Shown here in pieces: positions 1 to 7,890 of a DNA stretch of 64,000 nucleotides. Made by a program: the position numbers and the translations under genes. Numbering within the stretch: the first letter of the stretch is position 1; each line of letters starts with the position of its first letter. The DNA lies in the NCBI GenBank assembly GCA_023449275.1, contig JAEXJM010000021.1:1-64000 (forward strand), given 5' to 3'. The notes under the pieces were generated by a model. It made no database searches, was not told where the DNA came from, and saw nothing but the letters and a program-made list of their open reading frames with translations. The stretch is from Pseudomonadota bacterium (GTDB taxonomy: Bacteria > Pseudomonadota > Gammaproteobacteria > Burkholderiales > Burkholderiaceae_D).

Positions 1-113
1 CCGTTGCTTTTATGCAACATTCTTGCCTGCAAAAGAGGATCATTCACATGAACCCCGTTGAATTGACAAACGCTTTTTAAAATGGAATGGACTTGCTCCA
101 TGTATAAACAAAC

Positions 114-143
114 AAAAAACCGGACGATTTTACGTCCGGTTTT
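114..143 (-). terminator. Rho-independent terminator of the dsbC-like gene
   Basis: A perfect 10-bp stem (117-126 with 133-142, loop of 6) is followed on the minus strand by a run of T (plus-strand A at 114-119). It lies 58 bp beyond the stop of the DsbC-like gene. The stem is flanked by a few T on the plus side too, so it may act both ways. Confidence 0.8.
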
Positions 144-200
144 ACTGAGGTTATGTATGCTGCCCGATCAGTCACCCTGGCTATACATGGCAACTTTTCT

Positions 201-635
201 TTATTTGCCACGGATCGAACCCAGTTTTTCTTCCAGCGTTTTCGGTGGAAGGGAACCCTCCTCGCGCGTTCCATCGGCAAAATAAACGGTAGGTGTCGCA
301 CGTATCTGCAATTCCTCACCGAGTCTCAGAATTTCATCATTGGGAAACGTACAACCCGGAGAGGCTGTTGGCGGACGTTTCCCTTCAACCATCCAGTCAT
401 CCCACGCTTTCGCAGGATCAGGCGAACACCAGATCGCATGCGAGAGATAAACAGAATCGACTGAAAGGATATTGTAGGGAAAAACATAAACCGTTATGTC
501 ATCGACCTGACGCAATCCACTTTCGAACTGCTGGCAATAATGACAATTCGGATCGGCGAAAAGAGCCATCACCCGCTTGCCATTCCCTTTCACGATCTTG
601 ATCGCCAGTTCCTTGGGTAAACCGATTCTTTCCAT
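201..635 (-). CDS. DsbC-like thioredoxin-fold catalytic domain, lacking N-terminal half
   Basis: The 144-residue product matches the catalytic domain of DsbC/DsbG periplasmic disulfide isomerases. The active site CHYC is at residues 31-34 within FADPNCHYC, and the cis-proline motif ATPTVYF is near residue 112. Full-length DsbC adds a signal peptide, a dimerisation domain and a linker, about 90 residues in all. Here none of these is encoded: the frame upstream of the ATG hits TGA within 25 bases and the other frames give no signal peptide. Without export the protein could not do the usual job, so this is either a decayed dsbC or a cytoplasmic thioredoxin-like protein. A terminator follows at 114-143. 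Confidence 0.7.
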   Translation of the reverse strand: MERIGLPKELAIKIVKGNGKRVMALFADPNCHYCQQFESGLRQVDDITVYVFPYNILSVDSVYLSHAIWCSPDPAKAWDDWMVEGKRPPTASPGCTFPNDEILRLGEELQIRATPTVYFADGTREEGSLPPKTLEEKLGSIRGK

Positions 636-944
636 ATGGAGCCTTCTTTCTTTTCATTGATAAAAAATATCTGAACATGAATCAGACACAGAGGCATCAG
701 AAAGAAAAGCTTAGAGAAATCATCAACTCACCATCTGATATCACACAAGAGAATGAAAAAGCATCAAGATGACGACAATACCATCATGATCTCCGACAAG
801 GGAAACCGGCCATTCTTTTTCCGGCAGGATCGGGATCAAATGACCCGGACATATTGAGAAACCGTTCACTTTCACTCACAATAGAGCGGTTTGTTTTCTG
901 AACAATATTTTTATCCAAACCCGATCCGGAAAAACCGCCTGACA
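636..944. other. Intergenic region between divergent genes
   Basis: No convincing gene is seen. It should hold the divergent promoters of the DsbC-like gene (leftward) and the permease (rightward). No trace of the missing dsbC N-terminal domain is recognisable here in any frame. A TTG-initiated extension of the permease could begin at 891. Confidence 0.4.
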
Positions 945-2390
945 ATGTCCCAGTCACCTGCAAGCCAGAAAAATCCCACTACAGCAGAATCCGGCTTGCC
1001 ACGCCGTACACTCGGCCTGCGTGAAGCGATTACCCTGATCGTCGGGATTGTCATCGGTGCAGGTATTTTCAAGACCCCTGCTGTTGTCGCCAGCATGACC
1101 GGCAACAGCTCTTTCATGTTTCTGGCATGGGTGGCAGGTGGTATCGTATCCCTGATCGGAGCGCTTTGTTACGCCGAACTGGCAACAGCCTATCCTGACG
1201 CCGGTGGTGACTATTACTTCCTGCATCGGGCTTATGGCCGTTCCGTATCCTTCCTTTTCGGATGGGCGCGTCTTTCCGTAATCACCACCGGTTCCATTGC
1301 CCTGCTTTCGTTCGTATTCGGCGATTACATGAATCAGGTCATTTCCCTGGACTGGTTCGACTCAGGCTCGGGAACAACTATCTATGCCATCGGCATCATC
1401 CTGATCCTTTCATGGGTCAACCTTAAAAACGTCCATACCGGCATGGCGACCCAAACCATCTTCACCGTCCTTCAGGTACTCTGCCTGCTGTCCATTGTCG
1501 GAACCGCCATTTACCTCTTTGTGACAGGTTCGCCTGCTGAAACAGTCCCTGCCACCATCGATGTTTTGCCTGTATCCACTTTTTCCCATTCGAATTTCGG
1601 ACTGGCGATGGTATTTGTCCTGCTGACCTTCGGGGGATGGAACGAAGCGGCATACATCAGTGCCGAACTGAAAGGAAACCATCGCAACATGGTCAAGGCA
1701 CTGACCTTTTCCATCTTCATCATCACCGCGCTTTACATTCTGGTAACATGGGCTTACTGGCAGGGATTGGGTTTTACCGGCATGGTAAAATCGCATACGA
1801 TTGCTGCCGACCTGATGCAAATCGCTTTTGGCCCTGCTGCACAGAAAATCATTTCACTGATGATCGCCATCTCGGCCCTGACTTCCATCAATGCCACCAT
1901 TATCGTCGGAGCAAGAACCAGTTATGCAATGGGACGCGACTGGCCTCTCCTGCACAAACTCGGTATCTGGGATACTGTCCGGAATACACCCGCCAACGCA
2001 CTATGGGTTCAGTGTGTGGCATCACTTATTCTTGTCATACTGGGAAGCTGGATCGGCAGCGGATTCAAATCCATGGTCGAATTCACTGCGCCGGTTTTCT
2101 GGATATTTTTCCTTCTGGCGGGCATTTCCCTATTCATTTTGAGGCTGCGGGAACCGGAAACGCCACGTCCCTTCAAAGTCCCGTTCTATCCGGTAATTCC
2201 CCTGATTTTCTGTGGTACCTGTGCCTATATGCTATGGTCCAGCCTGTCGTATGTTTATGACCAGTCCCTTGGCGGCATCAATGCGGCATGGATAGGTGTT
2301 GCGGTACTATTGATCGGCATAATCCTTTTGCTGTTGATCAACCGGATTACCCCTGAACAAAAGCCAGTCAAACCTGCCGTTTCAGATTAA
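945..2390 (+). CDS. APC-superfamily amino acid permease
   Basis: The product is about 481 residues with roughly 12 hydrophobic segments. The first helix carries the APC-family signature GIVIGAGIFKTPA, where the substrate carboxylate is bound, and the next contains the conserved CYAELATAYPDAGGDYYFL stretch. It is predicted to be an inner-membrane amino acid or amine transporter; the substrate cannot be read from sequence. The ATG at 945 is preferred over an upstream TTG at 891 because the extra 18 residues look non-coding and have no clear ribosome binding site, although neither start has a strong one. The methyltransferase gene follows 22 bp downstream in the same direction. Confidence 0.85.
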   Translation: MSQSPASQKNPTTAESGLPRRTLGLREAITLIVGIVIGAGIFKTPAVVASMTGNSSFMFLAWVAGGIVSLIGALCYAELATAYPDAGGDYYFLHRAYGRSVSFLFGWARLSVITTGSIALLSFVFGDYMNQVISLDWFDSGSGTTIYAIGIILILSWVNLKNVHTGMATQTIFTVLQVLCLLSIVGTAIYLFVTGSPAETVPATIDVLPVSTFSHSNFGLAMVFVLLTFGGWNEAAYISAELKGNHRNMVKALTFSIFIITALYILVTWAYWQGLGFTGMVKSHTIAADLMQIAFGPAAQKIISLMIAISALTSINATIIVGARTSYAMGRDWPLLHKLGIWDTVRNTPANALWVQCVASLILVILGSWIGSGFKSMVEFTAPVFWIFFLLAGISLFILRLREPETPRPFKVPFYPVIPLIFCGTCAYMLWSSLSYVYDQSLGGINAAWIGVAVLLIGIILLLLINRITPEQKPVKPAVSD

Positions 2391-2412
2391 TTTTTGTGGA
2401 GATAACCGATTT

Positions 2413-3036
2413 ATGAATTTGTCGAAGCGTTCCATAATAAGTATTGCCGCTTTCGTATTCATCACCATTCTGATGCCCGTTCTGGTTATCGTCGGAGCCA
2501 AAAGCCAGTTCGGACTGGATGAAATGATGGGGCCCGAACTTGACGCGGGGTTCATCGCCACATGGCCTGAAACTGCCGATGGCATGGTCAGGCTCGCCGA
2601 CGTCAACAAGGACGACCTTGTTTACGATCTGGGTTGTGGTGACGGTCGTATCGTCATCGCCGCAGCCAGACTTCGTGGTGCACACGGCGTCGGCCTTGAC
2701 CTGAACCCGAAACGGGTGGAAGAAGCCAGGGCCAACGCCAAAGAAGCCGGTGTGGAACACCTGACCACCTTCCGGCTGGGCAATTTTTACAAGGATGACT
2801 TTTCAGACGCCACTGTCGTCATGCTGTACCTGCCGCAGTCCATCAACTATGAGCTGCGGCCGATCCTCTGGAAACAGCTCAAAATCGGCGCCCGTGTCGT
2901 TTCCAATGAATCCGACATGGGCCCGGAATGGCCTGCCGAAAAAATCGAACAGGTAGGCACGAAAACGATCTATTACTGGACCATTACCGAAGAACAGAAA
3001 CAGAAAGCGGCGTTGATACCGGACAGAGAGGATTAA
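2413..3036 (+). CDS. Membrane-anchored class I SAM-dependent methyltransferase
   Basis: The product is 207 residues. Residues about 8-28 form a hydrophobic segment (signal anchor). A Rossmann methyltransferase domain follows, with motif I YDLGCGDGR at 71-79, the acidic ribose-binding GLDLNP near residue 95 and VVMLYLPQ near 137 as motif IV. Similar small proteins are annotated only as class I methyltransferases, and the substrate is unknown. It starts 22 bp after the permease with GGAG upstream of the ATG, so the two are probably co-transcribed. Confidence 0.8.
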   Translation: MNLSKRSIISIAAFVFITILMPVLVIVGAKSQFGLDEMMGPELDAGFIATWPETADGMVRLADVNKDDLVYDLGCGDGRIVIAAARLRGAHGVGLDLNPKRVEEARANAKEAGVEHLTTFRLGNFYKDDFSDATVVMLYLPQSINYELRPILWKQLKIGARVVSNESDMGPEWPAEKIEQVGTKTIYYWTITEEQKQKAALIPDRED

Positions 3037-3497
3037 ACCAGACAGCCTTCTTTTTTGAAACGTGCTTTTTCAGCCTGTATGGTTTTCCCGTATCAGTCCC
3101 CCCAAAACCCGCTACTGTGGATGCCATCGGCCTGATCCAGTTCTTCAAGACACGACGCCTTGCTGATCCGGTCGTATATATTCTATTTGTGAGCGTACAA
3201 AGCCATTTTGTGCGATACGAGTTCCCAGTGTAGCAACATGAAAAATATTGTCGTAATCCCGGAACGGTACAGTTCGGATATCAGTCTCCACCATAAACTG
3301 AATCAGATCGCTGACATGAAATGAGCATTTTCCAATTCCGTTCTGAATGTCATATCCAGTTCGGCAAGTTTTAAGGCTTTTGTTTTCTCAAAATGCTCTT
3401 TCCCCGAATTGACAAGATGGCAATTTCGAGGTCAGTTTCACAGATCATCGCACCAGCAAACTGTGGCATCAACTTTGTGGTATTTTCCAGCCGGTTT
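3037..3497. other. Junction between host genes and phage debris
   Basis: No supported gene. The sequence lies between the host methyltransferase and the 3' end of the tail-fibre pseudogene. Short open frames here lack recognisable domains and ribosome binding sites. The left boundary of the phage-derived DNA must fall in or near this stretch, but I see no repeat marking it. Confidence 0.4.
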
Positions 3498-4850
3498 CTA
3501 TCGGAATCGTGTAGTCGAGAATCCTTCGTAATAAACATATACAGAATCCCCTTTCGCACAAGGAATATTCGTTGCCGCTCCTGCCTTGTCGGTATTTCCG
3601 CGTGAGAGTGCCGGGGCAAAACCAGAAACCGTATTTTCCATTCTCACAGAATATTCTGATTCCGTGACAACACCGAACAACGAAAACCATCCATCTGCAG
3701 GTGCGGTATAAGTGCTTCCCGTTGTCCCCAGTGTTAAATCGATCGGATGGCATCCCCGATTTGTCATCGACTTTGCGAGATAAACGAGCGACATCGTTTA
3801 TCAGATGGGTAATGTCCATCAAACCAGGACTAGTTACTGCATCGAAGGCCTTGATACATGGTAGTCAAGTCAAGGCTGGTGGCTGGACAATATTAAAATT
3901 TCCATACGTTGAATTATGATCGGATGCCCGGAACTTGATGTTTAAATCACCCATACCAGGTTCTTGTGCAGGTTTTTGATTACCTGTGATATCCGATGTC
4001 GAAAATGCACCATCTGCATGTGCAATACTATATACAGATCTTGTCGTTAAGAGATTCCCAACTATATCAGGCAATCCTGCCTCAATTTTTTCACCAGGAA
4101 CATCCCCCGATCAGATCGGGCAAATTGAAACTTGTCTTCCCATCCTCTTCCCCATAAGTGGTTCCTATGACTCTATAGAGGTCAGCACAGGTTTCTCTCC
4201 CCACTTCACTTCCATCCGCCTTGGTATTCTGCCGGCGGTTCGGCTCCGGTAAAGTATTCTATGGTTCCTATCGGTACCCCACTTGCCGGGTTGATACCTC
4301 TGGCGGGGTTTTGCAGAACCCATTTGCTTAAGAACTCATCATATTGGAGTTCAAGCCAGTGTCCCGCTCCGGCTATGTCCCCTTCCTTCAGGTTCTGGTT
4401 ATTTCCCTTGACGATGGATATGGGATTTTTGTCGTCCAGTTTCAGAGTGACGGTTTTGCTGCTGTTTTTTTCTTTTGCCCGGATCAGGATGGTTTGTCCG
4501 TCTTTGATCTCTTTCAGGGCAGTGGTAAAGCGGACAGTCAGCTCGTCGGCTTCACCTTCGGCTTTGGCTGTATAGGAAGGATATACGGCACTGATGGCGG
4601 TTTCGATCTGGCTGGCCAGATGGTCGATGTTCCCGTCATCAAGGATGTTTTCTCCGGTTTTACCTGCAGTGATGCAGGTGACTGCTGCCGCTACGCTGGA
4701 TGACTGCCGCAGTGCTTCGTTGACTTCATTCGAGCGGGCAAGATCCTTTTGAAAACCGTCTTTTAACGCGAGTGAATTTTCCCATTCACTCTGGCTTGAT
4801 ACGTTCGCGCCTTCTGCAATGGCAAAAGGTCTGATTTCAATTTGTGGCAT
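3498..4850 (-). pseudogene. Tail-fibre / tail-collar pseudogene
   Basis: From the ATG at 4850 an intact 214-residue N-terminal part runs to a stop at 4206. It includes KWVLQNPARG and SGVPIGTIEYF, matching the intact fibre at 8385-9944. Reading on in the next frame gives the collar domain (ADGSEVGRETCADLYRVIG, then TSFNLPDLIG). A third stretch gives GEKIEAGLPDI and IVQPPALT, then an in-frame TGA replaces a Leu codon before LPCIKAFDA. A further shift leads to a C-terminal domain with GSTYTAPADGWFSLFG, ending near 3498. So there are at least three frameshifts, a small deletion and one nonsense codon. It lies outside the tRNA half-site at 6.2 kb and so may derive from a different or older prophage. 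Confidence 0.8.
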
Positions 4851-4934
4851 TTTTTTACTTTCCTGTTTGACGACTTAACAGACTTTTCTTTTGTTCTTTC
4901 ATTGACCATTCAATTCACTTCATGCTTTTCTCCA

Positions 4935-4968
4935 TAAAAAAAGACCTCGCTTTATATGAAGGAGGTCT
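4935..4968 (-). terminator. Rho-independent terminator
   Basis: Stem AGACCTC (4942-4948) pairs with GAGGTCT (4962-4968), followed on the minus strand by seven T. It lies upstream of the fibre pseudogene and would stop leftward transcription arriving from 5 kb and beyond. Confidence 0.65.
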
Positions 4969-5277
4969 GACTCAAAAAGGGCGCAACTTACCCGACAACA
5001 GAGAATTCAAGGCAAGAAAAAACTTCTGTCAGCCCTGTTTATCCCTTTTTGCTACCACAATACAACCGGAAAATGATGTACTTTGAAGAAAGAGATGGAT
5101 CTGCCCGTATCAACATCCTGCTTGTGTTTAAATACAGACAGAGAAGATTCCAGGTATAAGGGAATTGAGGAAAAAAGCGGAGTGGCTCTGAAAGCACAAG
5201 GCCAGAAGAGTGACAAGAAAAGAAAACAGCAATATGCCGAAGAAATGGTGCATAAATGAACCGTTCGGAAATGTCCC
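4969..5277. other. No supported gene
   Basis: Several overlapping minus-strand open frames of 60-93 codons exist here, but they shadow one another, are Cys/Phe/Ser rich and lack a plausible ribosome binding site. I see no recognisable domain. Confidence 0.35.
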
Positions 5278-5324
5278 TTGAGTGAGGAAGGCTGGCAACT
5301 TTCCCCCCACACTTCCTCACTCAA
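5278..5324. repeat. 13-bp perfect inverted repeat
   Basis: TTGAGTGAGGAAG at 5278-5290 is repeated in inverse orientation at 5312-5324 with a 21-base spacer. It adjoins the terminator at 5328-5350. No T-run follows on either side, so it is not an ordinary terminator by itself. Confidence 0.6.
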
Positions 5325-5327
5325 AGG

Positions 5328-5350
5328 CCCGCATCAATAAATGATGCGGG
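5328..5350 (-). terminator. Terminator-like hairpin after small peptide gene
   Basis: CCCGCATCA (5328-5336) pairs with TGATGCGGG (5342-5350), loop of 5. On the minus strand it follows the 55-residue peptide gene by about 30 bases and is followed by CCTTTG, so the T-run is weak. Confidence 0.5.
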
Positions 5351-5379
5351 TAACGTCACATAGTGCGGTCAGGCATCAG

Positions 5380-5547
5380 TTACGCATTATTGCCATTCAC
5401 GTTCAGAACCGTACTGGCCTGTACATCACCTCCATGAATATAATCCATGTCGTAAGACATATCGGCCGCACCGCCCATGACAGTAAGACAAAAAGCGATT
5501 GCCAGAATGAACGTACCTACTATACGAGTTTTAATTTGAGTTGACAT
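5380..5547 (-). CDS. Small predicted secreted or membrane peptide (55 aa)
   Basis: The product starts MSTQIKTRIV and has one hydrophobic segment (residues about 9-27) ending in an MGGAAD-type possible signal-peptidase site. A short Asp/Gly/Asn-rich tail follows, ending NVNGNNA. The ribosome binding site GAGGT lies about 8 bases before the ATG. It may be co-transcribed with the 72-residue gene 52 bp upstream and is followed by a hairpin. I do not recognise a family. The clean ribosome site, signal-like N-terminus and terminator argue that it is real. Confidence 0.5.
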   Translation of the reverse strand: MSTQIKTRIVGTFILAIAFCLTVMGGAADMSYDMDYIHGGDVQASTVLNVNGNNA

Positions 5548-5598
5548 TGTTTAGTACCTCAATTTTAAAGTGTTGTTTCTCCCATAAAATTTTTAATA

Positions 5599-5817
5599 CT
5601 AACGCTCCATTAATGTTAGGTTGAACTCAAACCGATTTTCGCTGGGAAATACGTCACGAAAATCAGCAGGTTCATTAAACCCCGACACCTTTTTTTCAAC
5701 AATAATGTTTTTTATACATAACTGTTCATATTTTTGGTATTCCCGCTCTGTAGAAGCTATGTTAACGACTGTTTTACAAACAATACCGAGCCTTGAAACG
5801 ACCATTCTTCCTGCCAT
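5599..5817 (-). CDS. Hypothetical protein (72 aa), possibly a remnant
   Basis: A small open frame whose C-terminal part (FRDVFPSENRFEFNLTL) looks protein-like. No ribosome binding site is evident at the first ATG, no domain is recognised, and it lies in a region of phage debris. It may be the remains of a larger gene or the first gene of a two-gene unit with the small peptide downstream. Confidence 0.3.
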   Translation of the reverse strand: MAGRMVVSRLGIVCKTVVNIASTEREYQKYEQLCIKNIIVEKKVSGFNEPADFRDVFPSENRFEFNLTLMER

Positions 5818-6197
5818 GCCAAGTATATGAAATATAAGAACATATGTTATCTGAAAACCTAAGATTTTTATGGATATGTTTTTTAATCCATTGATTTGGA
5901 ATCAACGTAAAAATTTCGTGGATTTTATGAAAATCAGAAAAACCAGAAGATATTTATCGAAAATTACATGAGTAAAAAAAGTGACAAAACAGGAATTTTC
6001 CTCAGATATATGAAAAATCCTGTAAAACCCGGTGTGATATGAATACTCCAGAAAAGCGTACTTGTTACATAGTCACAATACGCAGAAAATGACAATTACG
6101 GATACAAAATGATGAGTGAAAATATCGGAATCACTACTGGTGAAAAAAATTTTCGCCAAAACGGATAAGAAAAAGAGAAGAAGCTGACCAAGTATTG
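5818..6197. other. AT-rich non-coding stretch
   Basis: No supported gene on either strand. The stretch is AT rich and rich in A-tracts (for example GAAAAAAATTTTCG near 6140). It ends at the tRNA half-site at 6198, so it is sequence originally downstream of a tRNA-Arg gene or left behind by an earlier insertion. Confidence 0.4.
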
Positions 6198-6242
6198 TGG
6201 CCTGCCCAGCACGATTCGAACGTGCGACCTACGGCTTAGAAG
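6198..6242 (-). other. 3' half of tRNA-Arg(UCU): prophage attachment-site remnant
   Basis: Read on the minus strand, these bases give a tRNA from the anticodon loop onward. They comprise loop CTTCTAAG with anticodon TCT, the 3' strand of the anticodon stem, a variable loop, a perfect T-arm (GCACG, TTCGAAT, CGTGC), the acceptor strand TGGGCAG, discriminator G and CCA. The sequence upstream (6243 onward) is not tRNA-like, so the 5' half is missing. A lone 3' half is the classic duplicated core left by a tyrosine integrase using a tRNA gene (tRNA-Arg UCU, argU in E. coli, is a known target). The orientation places the inserted element to the right, where the prophage lies. Confidence 0.75.
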
Positions 6243-6313
6243 CACTAAATACAAAAAATTAAACTATTTAAAATCAATGTCTTGTGCGCATATTACTGTC
6301 TATACATACAGTA

Positions 6314-6332
6314 TAACGTTAAGTAACGTTAA
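6314..6332. repeat. TAACGTTAA direct repeats next to the att core
   Basis: TAACGTTAA occurs at 6314-6322 and again at 6324-6332, each largely palindromic and spaced by one helical turn, about 75 bp inside the tRNA half-site. Short direct repeats at this distance are typical of integrase arm-type sites; that role is inference. Confidence 0.35.
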
Positions 6333-6437
6333 CCATTTAATCTTTGGCGTTGTTACGTTTTGGCTACGGAAGAGTCTCTATAGAGTTCAAAGACTATGAA
6401 TGAACTATGTGCCTGACAGTAGGGAATAACCCTGATT

Positions 6438-6893
6438 TTATTTATTCAGCGAATCGTACTGACGTTCACACGCATGCCCGGCTATTCTGGCTCTGTCAGC
6501 ATATTCAGCCAGTTCTCCCGCTCTCTCGTCAGCCCTGCTGAACAAGTTGGCAAGCAGTAGTTTGGTGTTGGCGGTTGCCGTGCTTCCGACGACAGAGACG
6601 GGATTATTGGAGTTTCTGGTGAGGTTGTTGATACGCTGCTGCAGCCGGTCAGTAATATCACGGGCAGCGCGAGCATCAGCCTGCGCCAGTTCACGTTCTG
6701 CTTTTGCGTCATTTGCTATTTTCTCCTGTGCGATAAGGCGGCGTTCGGTTTCTTCTTTGGCCTTTTCAATTTCCATCTGTGCGGCTTCCAGAGCGTCCTT
6801 GCGTTCCAAATTGCGGCCATCAGACCGACCGTAAAAATAAGCACCAACGATTAACGCGATGGCAACAAAACTGCATACGAATTTCACGTTCAT
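6438..6893 (-). CDS. Rz-like i-spanin
   Basis: The product is about 151 residues: an N-terminal membrane anchor (VKFVCSFVAIALIVGAYFYG) followed by a long charged coiled coil rich in Ala, Glu, Lys and Arg. This is the architecture of inner-membrane spanins that disrupt the outer membrane at the end of phage lysis. The ATG at 6893 overlaps the endolysin stop as ATGA, so the two are translationally coupled. An outer-membrane partner gene (Rz1) is nested within it in another frame. Confidence 0.8.
   Translation of the reverse strand: MNVKFVCSFVAIALIVGAYFYGRSDGRNLERKDALEAAQMEIEKAKEETERRLIAQEKIANDAKAERELAQADARAARDITDRLQQRINNLTRNSNNPVSVVGSTATANTKLLLANLFSRADERAGELAEYADRARIAGHACERQYDSLNK
6482..6712 (-). 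CDS. Rz1-like o-spanin lipoprotein nested in Rz
   Basis: The 76-residue product begins with a lipoprotein signal: positive N-terminus, hydrophobic LMLALPVIL and lipobox LLTGC with the lipidated Cys at residue 24. A Ser/Pro/Thr-rich mature part follows. It is encoded wholly inside the i-spanin gene in an alternative frame, the arrangement of lambda Rz/Rz1. It pairs with the i-spanin to span the periplasm. Confidence 0.8.
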   Translation of the reverse strand: MTQKQNVNWRRLMLALPVILLTGCSSVSTTSPETPIIPSLSSEARQPPTPNYCLPTCSAGLTRERENWLNMLTEPE

Positions 6894-7357
6894 ACACCCC
6901 CCATGCACATCCGGTATTCCTGTTCACGCCGCTTGGTCAGTCCGGAAAGGACTTTGCCGCCTGCCTTGTTCCATCGTCTGATTTCCGTGCAAGCCCCAGA
7001 ATAGTCACCGGCGTTAAGCCTCTTGACGAGCGTCGACCCGCAAAAGTTTTTCGCGCCGATGTTGTAGGCAAGGGAAACGTAGGCATCAAACTCGTGCTGA
7101 TAGAGCGGAACGGATATGCATTGACGTATGTCATCGGCATGGCGGTTCGCGCTTGACAGCAATTGAACGAGCGCTCGATCGGGGGTCGTTTTGCTTTTCA
7201 TGGTGATGCCTTTGGTTTCCCCATATCCGACTGTCGGCACGCCAACGGCGTCTTTGTAGGCTTCTCCCCGATATCCTTCATTTAGCGCGATCGCAACCAG
7301 TGCTGTGGCTGAAATGCCCAGTGCACCGACGCCCATGCGCCATTTTTTTCCATCCAT
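6890..7357 (-). CDS. SAR endolysin, T4-type lysozyme (GH24)
   Basis: The product is 155 residues. Residues about 9-25 (GALGISATALVAIALNE) form a weakly hydrophobic signal-arrest-release segment. The GH24 catalytic triad pattern follows as E in NEGYRGEAYKD, D in YKDAVG and T in PTVGYGET. It degrades peptidoglycan in the periplasm once the N-terminal segment leaves the membrane. The ATG at 7357 is chosen because it directly precedes the signal segment and lies just after the stop of the holin candidate; an upstream in-frame start would add 33 residues without lysozyme character. Confidence 0.85.
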   Translation of the reverse strand: MDGKKWRMGVGALGISATALVAIALNEGYRGEAYKDAVGVPTVGYGETKGITMKSKTTPDRALVQLLSSANRHADDIRQCISVPLYQHEFDAYVSLAYNIGAKNFCGSTLVKRLNAGDYSGACTEIRRWNKAGGKVLSGLTKRREQEYRMCMGGV

Positions 7358-7359
7358 AA

Positions 7360-7698
7360 TCAGGCTCCTCTGTGAGGCCAGTTGATGATGGCGTAATACA
7401 GCGCATAGATGGCGGATGAGAGGCTGCCGATCCAGATCAGCAGTTTCCCGAACCATTTGACGGTTTTGACGGTGCCGTCCCCTGCCCGGAAAATATCGAC
7501 CAGTGTCGCGGTGTTTTCTTCAATGCGGGCGAGGCGCTCATCCTGCGTCCTGTTGGCTTCTTTCAAGGCGTGTACCTCGTCTTTCAATATGGATATGTGA
7601 ACGTCATGCACGTTCATGCGGGCAGAACCGTTTTGCAGCTTTTCGGACAACACCGCCCTCAATGCTTCCGGATCATCCGGCAATTCATAACCTGTCAT
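7360..7698 (-). CDS. Putative holin (XhlA-like coiled coil plus one membrane segment)
   Basis: The product is 112 residues. Residues about 35-70 form an amphipathic coiled coil (LKDEVHALKEANRTQDERLARIEENT), and one hydrophobic segment near the C-terminus (WFGKLLIWIGSLSSAIYALYY) is followed by a short charged tail. This resembles haemolysin XhlA-type proteins used as holins or holin partners. Its position just before the endolysin supports a lysis role. No second holin candidate is seen in the cassette. Confidence 0.6.
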   Translation of the reverse strand: MTGYELPDDPEALRAVLSEKLQNGSARMNVHDVHISILKDEVHALKEANRTQDERLARIEENTATLVDIFRAGDGTVKTVKWFGKLLIWIGSLSSAIYALYYAIINWPHRGA

Positions 7699-7789
7699 AT
7701 AAGCTCCTGACTTTTACGGGACCAAACGCTTTCCCGTCCAGGTCTGGCGAACGAAAAGATGTTCCCGAATGTGTTTATAGCGAAGTAAA

Positions 7790-7823
7790 AAAGGAAAAGC
7801 CCGCCGTCATCCGGGCGGGCTTT
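7790..7823 (-). terminator. Terminator between tail genes and lysis cassette
   Basis: AAAGCCCGCC (7796-7805) pairs with GGCGGGCTTT (7814-7823); on the minus strand the stem is followed by CCTTTTTT. It separates the fibre-assembly gene from the lysis cassette within the leftward late operon. Confidence 0.7.
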
Positions 7824-7890
7824 CCAACAAAAAACCGGAATGAATCCCCTTGTGCGATTCTTCCCGGTCATACGGCCTTTTGGCCGATCC

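Noticed and set aside
891..944. Longer permease starting at TTG 891
   Set aside because: The extra residues are not permease-like and no ribosome binding site supports TTG over the ATG at 945, though neither site is strong.
5039..5324. Minus-strand frames of 60-93 codons
   Set aside because: Mutually overlapping, no ribosome binding site, no domain, and composition typical of random frames.
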